Below, piece after piece: positions 24,265-31,694 of a stretch of 64,000 nt of DNA. The DNA is taken from contig CAKUWY010000007.1 of the NCBI GenBank assembly GCA_934699585.1, positions 62,001-126,000 on the forward strand. Direction: 5' to 3'. A program made the translations under genes and the position numbers. The notes under the pieces are model-generated. The model did not search any database and was not told where the DNA came from. It saw only the letters and a program-made list of their open reading frames with translations. This DNA comes from an uncultured Fibrobacter sp. GTDB taxonomy: Bacteria > Fibrobacterota > Fibrobacteria > Fibrobacterales > Fibrobacteraceae. How positions within the stretch are numbered: position 1 is the stretch's first letter; each line of letters opens with the position of its first letter.

Positions 24265-25728
24265 CATGCCGGACATGCGTTCGCGGAGCCACGCTCCCAC
24301 CTCTTCGACAGGATGGTTGCGAATATTCTTGTTCACCTTGATGAGTTCTTCGTTATCGACGGCGGTGGTCTTGCCTTCGCCGAAGATAGCGCCGATGTCG
24401 TCCTTCTTCACTTCGTTCTTCATAAAGTCGGCGAGCAGAGGCACGCACTTGTTGGCGAACAGGTAGCAACCGTATTCGGCGGTGTCGCTGATCACGCGGT
24501 TCATTTCGTACAACTTCTTACGAGCGATGAGGTTGGCGATGAGCGGAGTCTCGTGGAGAGATTCGTAGTAGGCGCTCATCGGCTTGATGCCCACAGAGCA
24601 CATGGTTTCGAATGCGAGTTCCACACCGGCCTTGATCATGGCAGTCATGAGAACGCCACGGTCGAAGTATTCCTGTTCGCTGATAGCCTTGTCGGTAGCT
24701 TCGACCTTTTCGAATTCGAGTTCGCCCGTTTCGCCACGCCACTTGAGGAGGTCCTTGTCGCCGGCTTCCCAGTCCACCATCATGGTGCTGGAGAACTTGC
24801 CAGAGATGATGTTGTCCTGGTGTTCCTGGTAGAGCGGCTTCATGATTTTCTTCATCTTTTCGGCGAGTTCCGTTGCGCGGATCTTGGCCGGGTTGGAGAG
24901 ACGGTCCATCATGTTGGTGATGCCACCGTGCTTCAGGGCTTCGGAAATGGTTTCCCAGCCGTACTGGAGCAGCTTGACTGCGTAAGCCGGTTCAACGCCG
25001 AATTCCTTCACCATCTTGTCGTAGCAGAGGATCGTGCCGGTCTGGAGCATACCGCAAAGGATGGTCTGTTCGCCCATGAGGTCGGACTTCACTTCGGCAA
25101 CGAAAGAGCTTTCGAGAACGCCCGGACGGTCGGCATGGAGACCAGCGGCATAAGCCTTGGCGTAGTCCCAGCCCTTACCTTCGGGGTCGTTTTCCGGGTG
25201 CACAGCGATAAGGCAGGGCATACCGAAACCGCGAACGTATTCGCTACGGACTTCGGAACCCGGACCCTTCGGGGCGACCATGATCACGGTGATGTCCTTG
25301 CGGATTTCCTGGCCTTCTTCAACGATGTTGAAACCGTGGCTGTAAGAGAGGGCGGCGCCCTTCTTCATGAGCTTCATGATAGCCGGGATCACGTTGTGGT
25401 GCTGCTTGTCCGGTGTGAGGTTGCAAACGAGGTCTGCATCCGGAATCATTTCTTCGTAGGTACCGACCTTGAAGCCGTTTTCGGTGGCGTTCTTCCAGGA
25501 CTGGCGCTTCTGTTCGATGGCTTCCTTGCGGAGCGTGTAAGAGACGTCGAGGCCGCTATCGCGCAGGTCGAGACCCTGATGGAGACCCTGGGCACCGCAA
25601 CCGACGAACACGATCTTCTTGCCCTTGAGGGCTTCAACACCACGGCTGAATTCAGAATGTTCCATGAAACGGCAGTGGCCAATTTCTTCGAGTTGGCGAC
25701 GCATAGGGATAGAATTGAAATAATTCAT
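24250..25728 (-). CDS. ilvC: ketol-acid reductoisomerase, class II
   Basis: IlvC converts acetolactate or acetohydroxybutyrate to the dihydroxy acids in valine, leucine and isoleucine synthesis, using NADPH and Mg2+. The 492-residue length with a duplicated C-terminal knotted domain identifies the long class II form of Escherichia coli type, not the ~330-residue class I. The G-C-G-A-Q-G-L nucleotide-binding turn, the S-H-G-F segment and M-V-A-P-K-G-P-G-S are present. The start at 25728 has AGAGG nine bases upstream and gives the family N-terminus M-N-Y-F-N-S. No other ilv gene is adjacent. Its last codons form one arm of the ~105-nt structured element. Confidence 0.97.
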   Translation of the reverse strand: MNYFNSIPMRRQLEEIGHCRFMEHSEFSRGVEALKGKKIVFVGCGAQGLHQGLDLRDSGLDVSYTLRKEAIEQKRQSWKNATENGFKVGTYEEMIPDADLVCNLTPDKQHHNVIPAIMKLMKKGAALSYSHGFNIVEEGQEIRKDITVIMVAPKGPGSEVRSEYVRGFGMPCLIAVHPENDPEGKGWDYAKAYAAGLHADRPGVLESSFVAEVKSDLMGEQTILCGMLQTGTILCYDKMVKEFGVEPAYAVKLLQYGWETISEALKHGGITNMMDRLSNPAKIRATELAEKMKKIMKPLYQEHQDNIISGKFSSTMMVDWEAGDKDLLKWRGETGELEFEKVEATDKAISEQEYFDRGVLMTAMIKAGVELAFETMCSVGIKPMSAYYESLHETPLIANLIARKKLYEMNRVISDTAEYGCYLFANKCVPLLADFMKNEVKKDDIGAIFGEGKTTAVDNEELIKVNKNIRNHPVEEVGAWLRERMSGMTKVV

Positions 25729-25785
25729 AATTTGAACCTCTGTTAAATAAATTGTTCCGAGGGGTAATATAGCAAATCCAACCCG

Positions 25786-26010
25786 CACCTGTCATCCCCG
25801 CGAAGGCGGGGATCTCCTTTTCTATAAAAAGCGTCATTGCGAGCGAAACGCAGTGTAGCGCGGCAATCCATCCCTGCGTGTCTTCCCCGACTTGGTCGGG
25901 GACCTCCAATTACACAAAAGGGGGAAGAGTCCCCCTGATTTCAGCCGCATGTCATCCCCGCACCCATTCTCGTCATCCCCGCGAAGGCGGGGATCTCCCT
26001 GCGTCTTCCA
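25786..26010. repeat. cluster of dispersed palindromic repeats
   Basis: At least four repeat units lie head to tail: GTCATCCCCGCGAAGGCGGGG-ATCTCC twice, GTCATTGCGAGCG...CGGCAATCC once, and GTCTTCCCCGACTTGGTCGGGGACCTCC once. Together with flanking AT-poor DNA they fill the gene-free region 25729-26168 upstream of ilvC. The only other signal is a TATATT -10 candidate for ilvC near 25765. I see no gene here. Confidence 0.8.
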
Positions 26011-26168
26011 TCACCCCCACTGCGGGCGCTCATGCCGCCCCGCAACGCCCCGGCATTTCTCGCCTACAGTCATACTGACGAAGGTCAGCATCAGCTTTTC
26101 AAGTCTTTCCTACCAAACAAAAAAAGCCATCCACAACAAATGAACGATTTTAAAATTCAGAACATCAA

Positions 26169-27197
26169 TCAGTCCTTTACGCAACGGACAGAGAACCCGT
26201 AGTTCTTACCGTTGCCTCTCAGGAGCGCATAGTCGTCGTAGTACTCCAAGCCCATGTTGTCCACATGGTCGCTATCGTACTCCGTAGAACACCAGAAGTT
26301 CGCGATGAGGCCCTCGCCATAGTAGTAACGTCCACCGTCGGCCCTGGTGCCGGCAGGCAACGCCGAGAAACCGAAAGCGTCCTCGTTAGCGATGCCGTCA
26401 TATGCCGTCCAACCCGTCTGCGCCTTGAGCATGGCACCGGCTATGTAACTGCCGCCCACCGCCGTGATTAGGGTCTCGATTTCTGTGTCGCTGGGCAAAT
26501 GCCAGCCCTCGGGGCACGCCGCTGTCGCCGCAGCCCACGTGTAAAGGCGACCGTACTTGGAGCAGTTGGCGGAGTTGTAGCAGAAACTGTTATCCGTCTC
26601 GTAGTTGAGGTTCTCCGCCATCCAAATCTGCTCGCCAATCTGAACCGTTTTGTAAACTTGATTATCTCGTTCATCAAGGATTTCGCCATATTTACCCGCT
26701 TCAAGGAATTTCTGGTTCAGGTATTCTGTCGTAACACACTTATACTTCGTGCAGTCATACGTTCCAGAAGGCACTACCTTCGCTTCCGCAGAATTTTGCG
26801 AAACATCACTTTCACCAGACGAAGACTCAATTTCATCCGCAGAGCTACTACTTGTCTCGGACAATTCCTCCGAACAACTAGACTCCGCATTCTTTTCAGA
26901 CGAACTAGACCGACTAGACCCATTCGACTCCGCATTGCTGTCGCTAGAGATTGCTTCGTCACATTCTTCAGAAGCACCTGCACAACGAGAAGAAGAAGAC
27001 AAGGTCTCCGAACCCGAAGACGAACTCCCCTGCTTTTCAGCACTGCTCAACGCCGCAGGTTCACTGTTTTCTGCCGATGCCGACGACGAATCATCACACC
27101 CCGCCAAGAGCGCCAACAACACAGAAAAGAACAAACAAGTCGAGATCCTTCGACTACACTTCGTTCCGCTCAGGATGACATGGTCAATCTTTTTCAT
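26169..27197 (-). CDS. FISUMP-domain lipoprotein 1
   Basis: A 342-residue lipoprotein. The ATG at 27197 has AAGGA upstream. The signal peptide has an unusually long n-region whose residues ~7-19 are encoded by a copy of the dispersed palindromic repeat, then a hydrophobic core and the lipobox L-A-G-C. A Ser/Glu-rich linker (residues ~40-130) follows. The C-terminal ~190 residues are the Fibrobacter major paralogous domain (TIGR02145), recognised by V-Q-I-G-E-Q-I-W-M-A-E-N-L-N-Y, G-R-L-Y-T-W-A-A-A, C-P-E-G-W-H-L-P and the final G-F-S-V-R-C-V-K-D. The domain's function is unknown; it is related to the formylglycine-generating/C-type lectin-like fold. It is divergent from the toxin-antitoxin pair. 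Confidence 0.85.
   Translation of the reverse strand: MKKIDHVILSGTKCSRRISTCLFFSVLLALLAGCDDSSSASAENSEPAALSSAEKQGSSSSGSETLSSSSRCAGASEECDEAISSDSNAESNGSSRSSSSEKNAESSCSEELSETSSSSADEIESSSGESDVSQNSAEAKVVPSGTYDCTKYKCVTTEYLNQKFLEAGKYGEILDERDNQVYKTVQIGEQIWMAENLNYETDNSFCYNSANCSKYGRLYTWAAATAACPEGWHLPSDTEIETLITAVGGSYIAGAMLKAQTGWTAYDGIANEDAFGFSALPAGTRADGGRYYYGEGLIANFWCSTEYDSDHVDNMGLEYYDDYALLRGNGKNYGFSVRCVKD
27141..27179 (-). repeat. palindromic repeat translated in a signal peptide
   Basis: GTCATCCTGAGCGGAAC...GTCGAAGGATCTCG is a full-length dispersed repeat lying in frame within codons ~7-19 of the FISUMP lipoprotein. It encodes V-I-L-S-G-T-K-C-S-R-R-I-S. Confidence 0.85.
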
Positions 27198-27260
27198 AAA
27201 AATCCTTCGCCCCAACGGCTTGATTTTTCCAGCAAAATATAGCAATTCACCCAATTTGGC

Positions 27261-27289
27261 TTGCGTATCTTTGAAAAAAAATGTATCTT
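27261..27289 (+). promoter_or_regulatory. promoter of the YafQ-type toxin-antitoxin operon
   Basis: TTGCGT (27261-27266) and TATCTT (27284-27289) are 17 bases apart. They give a start near 27296, ahead of the CGGAGG ribosome site. Confidence 0.5.
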
Positions 27290-27313
27290 ATGGGAAATCG
27301 ACCGGAGGTTGCA

Positions 27314-27538
27314 ATGACGCGTTCCGTACTTGAAACAAAGATTAAATCCGTTCCCGAAGAATATCTGGCAATCATCGATGCATTTATCGACGGTTTGATG
27401 ATTCAGTACCAAATGAAAAAGCCCTCCGACGAACTTGCCGCCGCCATTGAAGAAAGCGAAGCCATGCTGAACGATCCTAGTGCAAAAAAATTTGACACCG
27501 TCGAAGCTCTTTTCGCCGATCTTGATGCAGAGGACTAA
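27314..27538 (+). CDS. RelB/DinJ-like antitoxin of a YafQ pair
   Basis: A 74-residue antitoxin. The ATG at 27314 is preferred over one 11 codons upstream because CGGAGG lies five bases before it. The C-terminal half (E-E-S-E-A-M-L-N-D-P-S-A-K-K-F-D-T-V-E-A-L-F-A-D-L) is the typical toxin-wrapping segment of RelB-like antitoxins. The N-terminal half should dimerise and bind the operator. Its stop codon abuts the toxin's GTG start, so the two are translationally coupled. Confidence 0.75.
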   Translation: MTRSVLETKIKSVPEEYLAIIDAFIDGLMIQYQMKKPSDELAAAIEESEAMLNDPSAKKFDTVEALFADLDAED

Positions 27539-27814
27539 GTGCAATACAAAATCGAATACACATCCCGTTTCAAGAAAGAGTATAAGTTGGCAAAAAAGAG
27601 AGGGCGCAATATAAGCCTGTTGCGCACTGTAATCGATATTCTCGCCAAGGGAGAACCTCTACCTGAAAAATACAAGGACCACTCGCTTGTATCAAACTGG
27701 ACGGGATATCGCGAATGTCATATTCAGGGAGACTGGTTGCTTATCTACAAGTACCAAAATGACGAACTCATCTTGAGTTTAACAGCGACCGGCACCCATA
27801 GCGACTTGTTCTAA
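27539..27814 (+). CDS. YafQ-family mRNA interferase toxin
   Basis: A 91-residue RelE-superfamily toxin of the YafQ branch, which cuts mRNA on the ribosome. Residues His48, His61, Asp65, Trp66, His87 and Phe91 match the catalytic set of Escherichia coli YafQ by position and context (R-E-C-H-I-Q-G-D-W-L-L-I-Y-K and G-T-H-S-D-L-F), so it should be active. The start is GTG, one base after the antitoxin stop codon, with AGAGG upstream. The pair sits between two convergently or divergently arranged FISUMP lipoproteins. Confidence 0.9.
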   Translation: MQYKIEYTSRFKKEYKLAKKRGRNISLLRTVIDILAKGEPLPEKYKDHSLVSNWTGYRECHIQGDWLLIYKYQNDELILSLTATGTHSDLF

Positions 27815-27845
27815 GATACGGCGTGTTGCTGCGTTTGCCTTGCAA

Positions 27846-28793
27846 TCAGTCCTTTACGCAACGAACTGAATACCCGTAGTCCTTGCGGCCGTTGTTGCGC
27901 AGTTCCGCGTCGTTTTCGGCGAAGCTCAACATCACGTAGTAGGCGTCCTTGCTATGGTACTGCGAGCCCCAGAAGTAGGCGTTGCCGTCGACAGCGTAGA
28001 ATTCGCCTTTGTAGTAGTCCCTGATGCCAGCGGGGAGCGCGGCAAAGCCGTAGGCGTCCTCGTTAGCGATGTCGCTATAGGCGGCCCAGCCAGCCTGGGC
28101 CTTGAGTTTCTGGCCCGCCGTATTTGGCCACGTATATTCCGTAATGGAACCGTCAACGGCCATAATCAGGGCCTTCCATTCATCTCGCGTGGGAACGTGC
28201 CAGCCGTCGGGGCACACCCCCTGAATAAAGGTCGCTGAGCCTGCCGAAGCGAGGTCGCAGTCGTGACCGTAGCCGCACTCGTCCTCGGACTTGCCTATGG
28301 CGGCGGCCCAGGTATAGAGTCGTCCGTACACGGGGCAGTCGCCCTCCGTCTTTGTTCCTTGGATTCCGCCGCCGCACCAACTGTTTTCCGTCTCGTAGTT
28401 CAAGTTCTGAGCCATCCAAATCTGTTCACCAATCTGCACTGTTTTATAAATCTGACTATCACGTTTATCGGTAAACTCATCATAGTCAATATCTGGATTT
28501 AGATAATTCCATACAGTTTTCTTTGCCTCACTCGACGAGGACACCACCTTGTCCGCAGAACCGCTACTTGTCTCGGACAATTTTTCCGAAGACGAACTCC
28601 CATACTTTTCTGCACTACTCAACGCCGCAGGTTCATTGTTTTCTGCCGAAGCCGACGATGAATCATCACACGCTGCCAGGAACGCCAACAACACAAGAGA
28701 GATTGCCACGCACTTCGTGCTCGCAATGACATATTGGATGGATCCTATCGCCGCCTTGCGGCTCCAGGATGACAGTTCAAAAAACTTCTTCAT
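27846..28793 (-). CDS. FISUMP-domain lipoprotein 2
   Basis: A 315-residue paralogue of the lipoprotein at 26169. The ATG at 28793 is supported by GGAGG. The signal peptide has a ~30-residue n-region encoded by two different palindromic repeats in tandem, then a hydrophobic core and the lipobox L-A-A-C-D-D-S-S. A shorter Ser-rich linker follows, then the FISUMP domain (V-Q-I-G-E-Q-I-W-M-A-Q-N-L-N-Y, G-R-L-Y-T-W-A-A, C-P-D-G-W-H-V-P, Y-G-Y-S-V-R-C-V-K-D). A short insertion with extra Cys residues (C-G-Y-G-H-D-C) distinguishes it from copy 1. It is convergent with the toxin gene. Confidence 0.85.
   Translation of the reverse strand: MKKFFELSSWSRKAAIGSIQYVIASTKCVAISLVLLAFLAACDDSSSASAENNEPAALSSAEKYGSSSSEKLSETSSGSADKVVSSSSEAKKTVWNYLNPDIDYDEFTDKRDSQIYKTVQIGEQIWMAQNLNYETENSWCGGGIQGTKTEGDCPVYGRLYTWAAAIGKSEDECGYGHDCDLASAGSATFIQGVCPDGWHVPTRDEWKALIMAVDGSITEYTWPNTAGQKLKAQAGWAAYSDIANEDAYGFAALPAGIRDYYKGEFYAVDGNAYFWGSQYHSKDAYYVMLSFAENDAELRNNGRKDYGYSVRCVKD
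28699..28773 (-). repeat. two palindromic repeats translated in a signal peptide
   Basis: GTCATCCTGGAGCCGC...GGATCC (28735-28773) and GTCATTGCGAGCACG...GGCAATCTC (28699-28730) are two distinct subtypes of the dispersed repeat. They lie in frame and head to tail within codons ~7-32 of the FISUMP lipoprotein. Confidence 0.85.
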
Positions 28794-28875
28794 AAACGCC
28801 TCCAAGCGTTGTTTATCTAAAGAAAATGTAATTTATTTTCACAAAAAAAAACGAAACAAACCCAAAGCATCAACA

Positions 28876-28905
28876 TAAAAGCCGCCCGCACATCACGGAC
28901 GGCCA
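28876..28905 (-). terminator. intrinsic terminator of the BrnT-like toxin-antitoxin operon
   Basis: On the minus strand an imperfect GCCGTCCG/CGGGCGGC stem is followed by TTTTATG, ~25 bases beyond the antitoxin stop codon. Confidence 0.7.
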
Positions 28906-28925
28906 AAATTTAGTGGGCAAATCCG

Positions 28926-29234
28926 TTAAACTGGAGCAGCGTCCAAAATCTCGTTCATGAGGGTCTGGTACTTGATACCAGATGCAGAAGCCTTGCGCTT
29001 ATAGCGCTCGATTACGCGGACAGGCACCCGCAACGTTATGGGTTTCGTAGCGTTTGCCGCGCGCTTCGCCCTGATTTCTTCCATCGTTTCGTGTGCCGCC
29101 TGCTGAAGTGCTGCGATTCGTTCTGCAGAATGCTCGTCTTCCTTTAACAAACCCGCTTCAGACGCGGCGAGGATTTCCTGTTCATATTCATCCAGTTCGT
29201 ACTTCTTGACGTGTTCTTCAAAAGTAAGCATCAT
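28926..29234 (-). CDS. CopG/BrnA-like antitoxin
   Basis: A 102-residue antitoxin. The C-terminal part (K-P-I-T-L-R-V-P-V-R-V-I-E-R-Y-K-R-K-A…Y-Q-T-L-M-N-E-I-L) is a ribbon-helix-helix DNA-binding domain of the CopG/BrnA type. The N-terminal ~60 residues are charged and probably wrap the toxin. Two consecutive ATG codons (29234 and 29231) follow GGAGG; the second has the better spacing. The start overlaps the toxin stop codon by four bases. The toxin-first gene order is typical of brnTA. Confidence 0.8.
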   Translation of the reverse strand: MMLTFEEHVKKYELDEYEQEILAASEAGLLKEDEHSAERIAALQQAAHETMEEIRAKRAANATKPITLRVPVRVIERYKRKASASGIKYQTLMNEILDAAPV

Positions 29235-29506
29235 ATACCTCCATGTTTCTTTGTCGCCACCCTACTTGGGAACGCCGTCTTAAGAAACAACGTTCCGTCA
29301 GGTTGAATTACATACGGGACTTGCCACACATAATCCCTGAAAAGCACCCACGCAATAAATTGATTCGGGTATTTTTCGCGGTTTGGATGCGGAAAGTCCT
29401 TGATGATTTTCCCATTTTCCATCGCCTCGGGAATTTCCTCGAAAGAAACGCTTCGCAGTCCTGCTTTTAGGATTTCGTTTTTCCCTGGGTTCCAGTCGTA
29501 TTTCAT
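29231..29506 (-). CDS. BrnT-like RelE-fold toxin
   Basis: A 91-residue toxin. The N-terminus (M-K-Y-D-W-N-P-G-K-N-E…V-S-F-E-E-I) matches the BrnT start, and the later H-P-N-R-E-K-Y-P-N-Q and F-L-K-T-A-F-P-S-R segments are typical of a BrnT-related subgroup. An in-frame GTG eight codons upstream is rejected because it lies inside the promoter. From the ATG at 29506 the predicted transcript begins at or next to the start codon, so translation may be leaderless. The partner antitoxin follows with a four-base overlap. Confidence 0.75.
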   Translation of the reverse strand: MKYDWNPGKNEILKAGLRSVSFEEIPEAMENGKIIKDFPHPNREKYPNQFIAWVLFRDYVWQVPYVIQPDGTLFLKTAFPSRVATKKHGGI

Positions 29507-29511
29507 ACACA

Positions 29512-29553
29512 AATATACCTCTGTACACACAATTTGTCAATACAAATTGTGTG
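29512..29553 (-). promoter_or_regulatory. toxin-antitoxin promoter and palindromic operator
   Basis: On the minus strand TTGACA (29535-29540) and TATATT (29512-29517) are 17 bases apart, a near-perfect sigma-70 promoter. The perfect 12-bp inverted repeat CACACAATTTGT-CAAT-ACAAATTGTGTG (29526-29553) covers the -35 element and part of the spacer. It is the obvious binding site for the ribbon-helix-helix antitoxin. Confidence 0.75.
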
Positions 29554-29570
29554 CAATATGGCTTTTCTGC

Positions 29571-29632
29571 AAAAAAAAGACCGCATCCATATAATCCTCG
29601 ACTTCGAGAATCGGAACTATATGAATACGGTC
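29571..29632 (-). terminator. intrinsic terminator of the SDR gene
   Basis: GACCGCATCCATATA and TATATGAATACGGTC form a long, slightly imperfect stem. On the minus strand it is followed by eight T, ~70 bases after the SDR stop codon and just upstream of the toxin-antitoxin promoter. Confidence 0.8.
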
Positions 29633-29702
29633 ATTGGCAGAATTGCCTGTCAACTATGTCATTTGGTAATATACAAAAATAGTCGCAGAAAAACCAGAAG
29701 AT

Positions 29703-30413
29703 CTAACCTTCGAATTTCCAGCCGCAGTCGTTGTGGTAAATCATTTGGCGGGTCATGCCGCCATCGATGCAAATGTTTTCGCCGGTAATAAAACCGGCCT
29801 TGTCGCTGGCGAGGTAAAGCACCATGTTCGCAATGTCGAGCGGGTTCCCGACGCGGCCTGCGGGCTGCTGAGTGGCGTCGGGACCTTCGTAGACCTTGAA
29901 ATCCGTATCGATCCAGCCCGGAGAAATCGAGTTTACGCGAACGCGGCCCGCAAAGCTCACGGCAAGCGCGTGAGTGAGGGCAGCAATCCCACCCTTCGCC
30001 GCCGTATAACTTTCCGTCTGTGGTTGGCTCATGCGGTCGCGGCTCGACGAGATGTTTATAATGCTCGCGCCTGACCCAAAATGCAGTGCAAAAAGTTTCG
30101 CGAGGTAGAACGGAGCCGTCACGCCGACCGCCAGCGCGTAGCTGAATTCCTCGTAGCTGCACTCGTCAATGCCCTTCATCAGCGGGAGCGCGTTGTTCAC
30201 CAGCACATCCACGTGCCCGTACTTTTCGATGACGAACCGCGCAAACTTTTCGAGGACTTCCTTCTTGGAGAGGTCCCCGACAAAGCAGGGATTCTCGCGA
30301 ATGTCGATGTAGGCGACCTTCGCGCCCTCTTTCTCGAATTCACTCACGACGGTAGCGCCAATCCCGTGGGCCCCGCCCGTCACCACGACCACTTTATTTT
30401 CAAACGATTTCAT
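29703..30413 (-). CDS. short-chain dehydrogenase/reductase (SDR), substrate unknown
   Basis: A 236-residue classical SDR. It has the Rossmann motif T-G-G-A-H-G-I-G at residues 12-19, N-N-A at ~87, the active-site I-S-S-S…Y-T-A-A-K (Ser, Tyr and Lys) at ~135-155 and the S-P-G-W-I motif after the catalytic helix. The overall pattern is close to the FabG/3-oxoacyl-ACP reductase branch, but with a solitary context no substrate can be named. It is a single-gene unit with its own terminator. Confidence 0.88.
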   Translation of the reverse strand: MKSFENKVVVVTGGAHGIGATVVSEFEKEGAKVAYIDIRENPCFVGDLSKKEVLEKFARFVIEKYGHVDVLVNNALPLMKGIDECSYEEFSYALAVGVTAPFYLAKLFALHFGSGASIINISSSRDRMSQPQTESYTAAKGGIAALTHALAVSFAGRVRVNSISPGWIDTDFKVYEGPDATQQPAGRVGNPLDIANMVLYLASDKAGFITGENICIDGGMTRQMIYHNDCGWKFEG

Positions 30414-30494
30414 GTTGGTAAATATACACTAAAATACACAGAAGCCTGCGACCCTGCTTGACGCACGCGCCTTTTTATCCTATTCTTTTCGCTG

Positions 30495-31025
30495 ATGCTC
30501 CAGTTTTTCGACGTCACAAAGAAATCACCGTGGTTGCCGCAGGTCAAAGCGCTGTACGAATCGGCGTTCCCGGCGAACGAACGCATCCCGATAAAGCATT
30601 TGCTTGACGACAAGATCAAGCGGGAATTTTGGGCATTTTTCGACAAAGATACGTTCTGCGGGTTTTCAAATTCCATCACGCACGGGAGCATCACGAACAT
30701 CGTCTATTTCGCGGTTGTGCCAGAACTGCGCAGTCGCGGGTACGGTTCGCAAATCCTGCAGGCCATCCGCAGGCAACACCCAAACACGCGCATTGTCGTC
30801 GATATCGAAGTCGAAGAAGATTCCAAGGACACAGAAGAACTCGAACGCCGGAACCGCCGCCGCGAATTTTACACCCGCAACGGTTTTGACTCCTCCCCCG
30901 TCGATTACGTCTGGCAAGGTGAACACTACCGCCTACTTTCCGCCGGCGGCATCGTCACCGAAAAAGAATTCCGCGACTTCTGGAAAGAAATCCTGAAGAA
31001 CGTCCCCGGAGCAAAGTACCCGTAA
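30495..31025 (+). CDS. GNAT family N-acetyltransferase
   Basis: A 176-residue acyl-CoA-dependent acetyltransferase. The acetyl-CoA-binding motif is V-V-P-E-L-R-S-R-G-Y-G-S-Q-I-L (residues ~75-90), followed by a strand and the F-Y-T-R-N-G-F motif B near residue 130. The substrate is unknown. The ATG at 30495 has no ribosome site, but the family N-terminus fits. It is divergent from the SDR gene and 70 bases ahead of the acetyltransferase at 31097. Confidence 0.85.
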   Translation: MLQFFDVTKKSPWLPQVKALYESAFPANERIPIKHLLDDKIKREFWAFFDKDTFCGFSNSITHGSITNIVYFAVVPELRSRGYGSQILQAIRRQHPNTRIVVDIEVEEDSKDTEELERRNRRREFYTRNGFDSSPVDYVWQGEHYRLLSAGGIVTEKEFRDFWKEILKNVPGAKYP

Positions 31026-31096
31026 GTCATGAATTTTACAAAGTGGCGATGATAACGCGGCGTTTCTTACCCCTCAAACTTTTTTATTTTCTTGCC

Positions 31097-31690
31097 ATGA
31101 CAGAAAAAGAAAAAATGCTTGCCGGCAAACTTTACGATCCAAGCGACAGGGAGCTTGCATCAAGAAGATCCGCATGCCACGCCCTGTGCCAACAATACAA
31201 CGGCCTTCTGGAAACCGACAAGGCCCGGGAGGAAATCCTAGCCCAGATTCTGGAGACAACACCCGCAAGGGGCGTTTACCTGCAAGGGCCCGTCTTTTTC
31301 GATTACGGGAGCAATACTCGCATCGGTGAAAAGAGCTACGCGAATTTCAACTTCACCGTGTTGGATTGCGCTCCGGTAAACATCGGGAGCAACGTATTCA
31401 TAGGCCCGAACGTTTCGATTCTCACGCCCATACACCCGCTGCGTTGGCAAGAACGCAACATGTTCGAAAAGCCCGACGGCAGCCTCACCGACCTGGAATA
31501 TGCAAAGCCGGTTACTATCGAGGACAACTGCTGGATTGCTGGGAACGTGACCATTTGCGGAGGCGTGACCATCGGTACAGGCAGCGTCATCGGGGCGGGG
31601 AGCGTGGTCACACGGGCCATCCCGCAGGGTGTCGTTGCCGTAGGCAACCCCTGCCGCGTACTCAAGAAGGTAGAACAAGAAAAGTTCTGA
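31097..31690 (+). CDS. maltose O-acetyltransferase-like hexapeptide acetyltransferase
   Basis: A 197-residue protein of the maltose/galactoside O-acetyltransferase group (LacA/Maa/NodL). The N-terminal Mac domain (K-M-L-A-G-K-L-Y-D-P-S-D-R-E-L) precedes the left-handed beta-helix with hexapeptide repeats (I-G-S-N-V-F-I-G-P-N-V). The catalytic His lies in T-P-I-H-P-L, and the C-terminal G-N-P-C-R-V-L is typical. The start at 31097 is chosen for its M-T-E-K-E-K-M N-terminus; an in-frame ATG 18 codons upstream is not supported. The Cys-cluster gene begins five bases after its stop codon, so the two are likely co-transcribed. Confidence 0.88.
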   Translation: MTEKEKMLAGKLYDPSDRELASRRSACHALCQQYNGLLETDKAREEILAQILETTPARGVYLQGPVFFDYGSNTRIGEKSYANFNFTVLDCAPVNIGSNVFIGPNVSILTPIHPLRWQERNMFEKPDGSLTDLEYAKPVTIEDNCWIAGNVTICGGVTIGTGSVIGAGSVVTRAIPQGVVAVGNPCRVLKKVEQEKF

Positions 31691-31694
31691 GACC

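Noticed and set aside
25652..26143. Short open frames in the repeat cluster upstream of ilvC
   Set aside because: They translate palindromic repeats, have no ribosome sites and show no similarity to any protein I know.
29507..29530. GTG start for the BrnT-like toxin
   Set aside because: It lies between the -10 and -35 elements and so would not be transcribed from the evident promoter.
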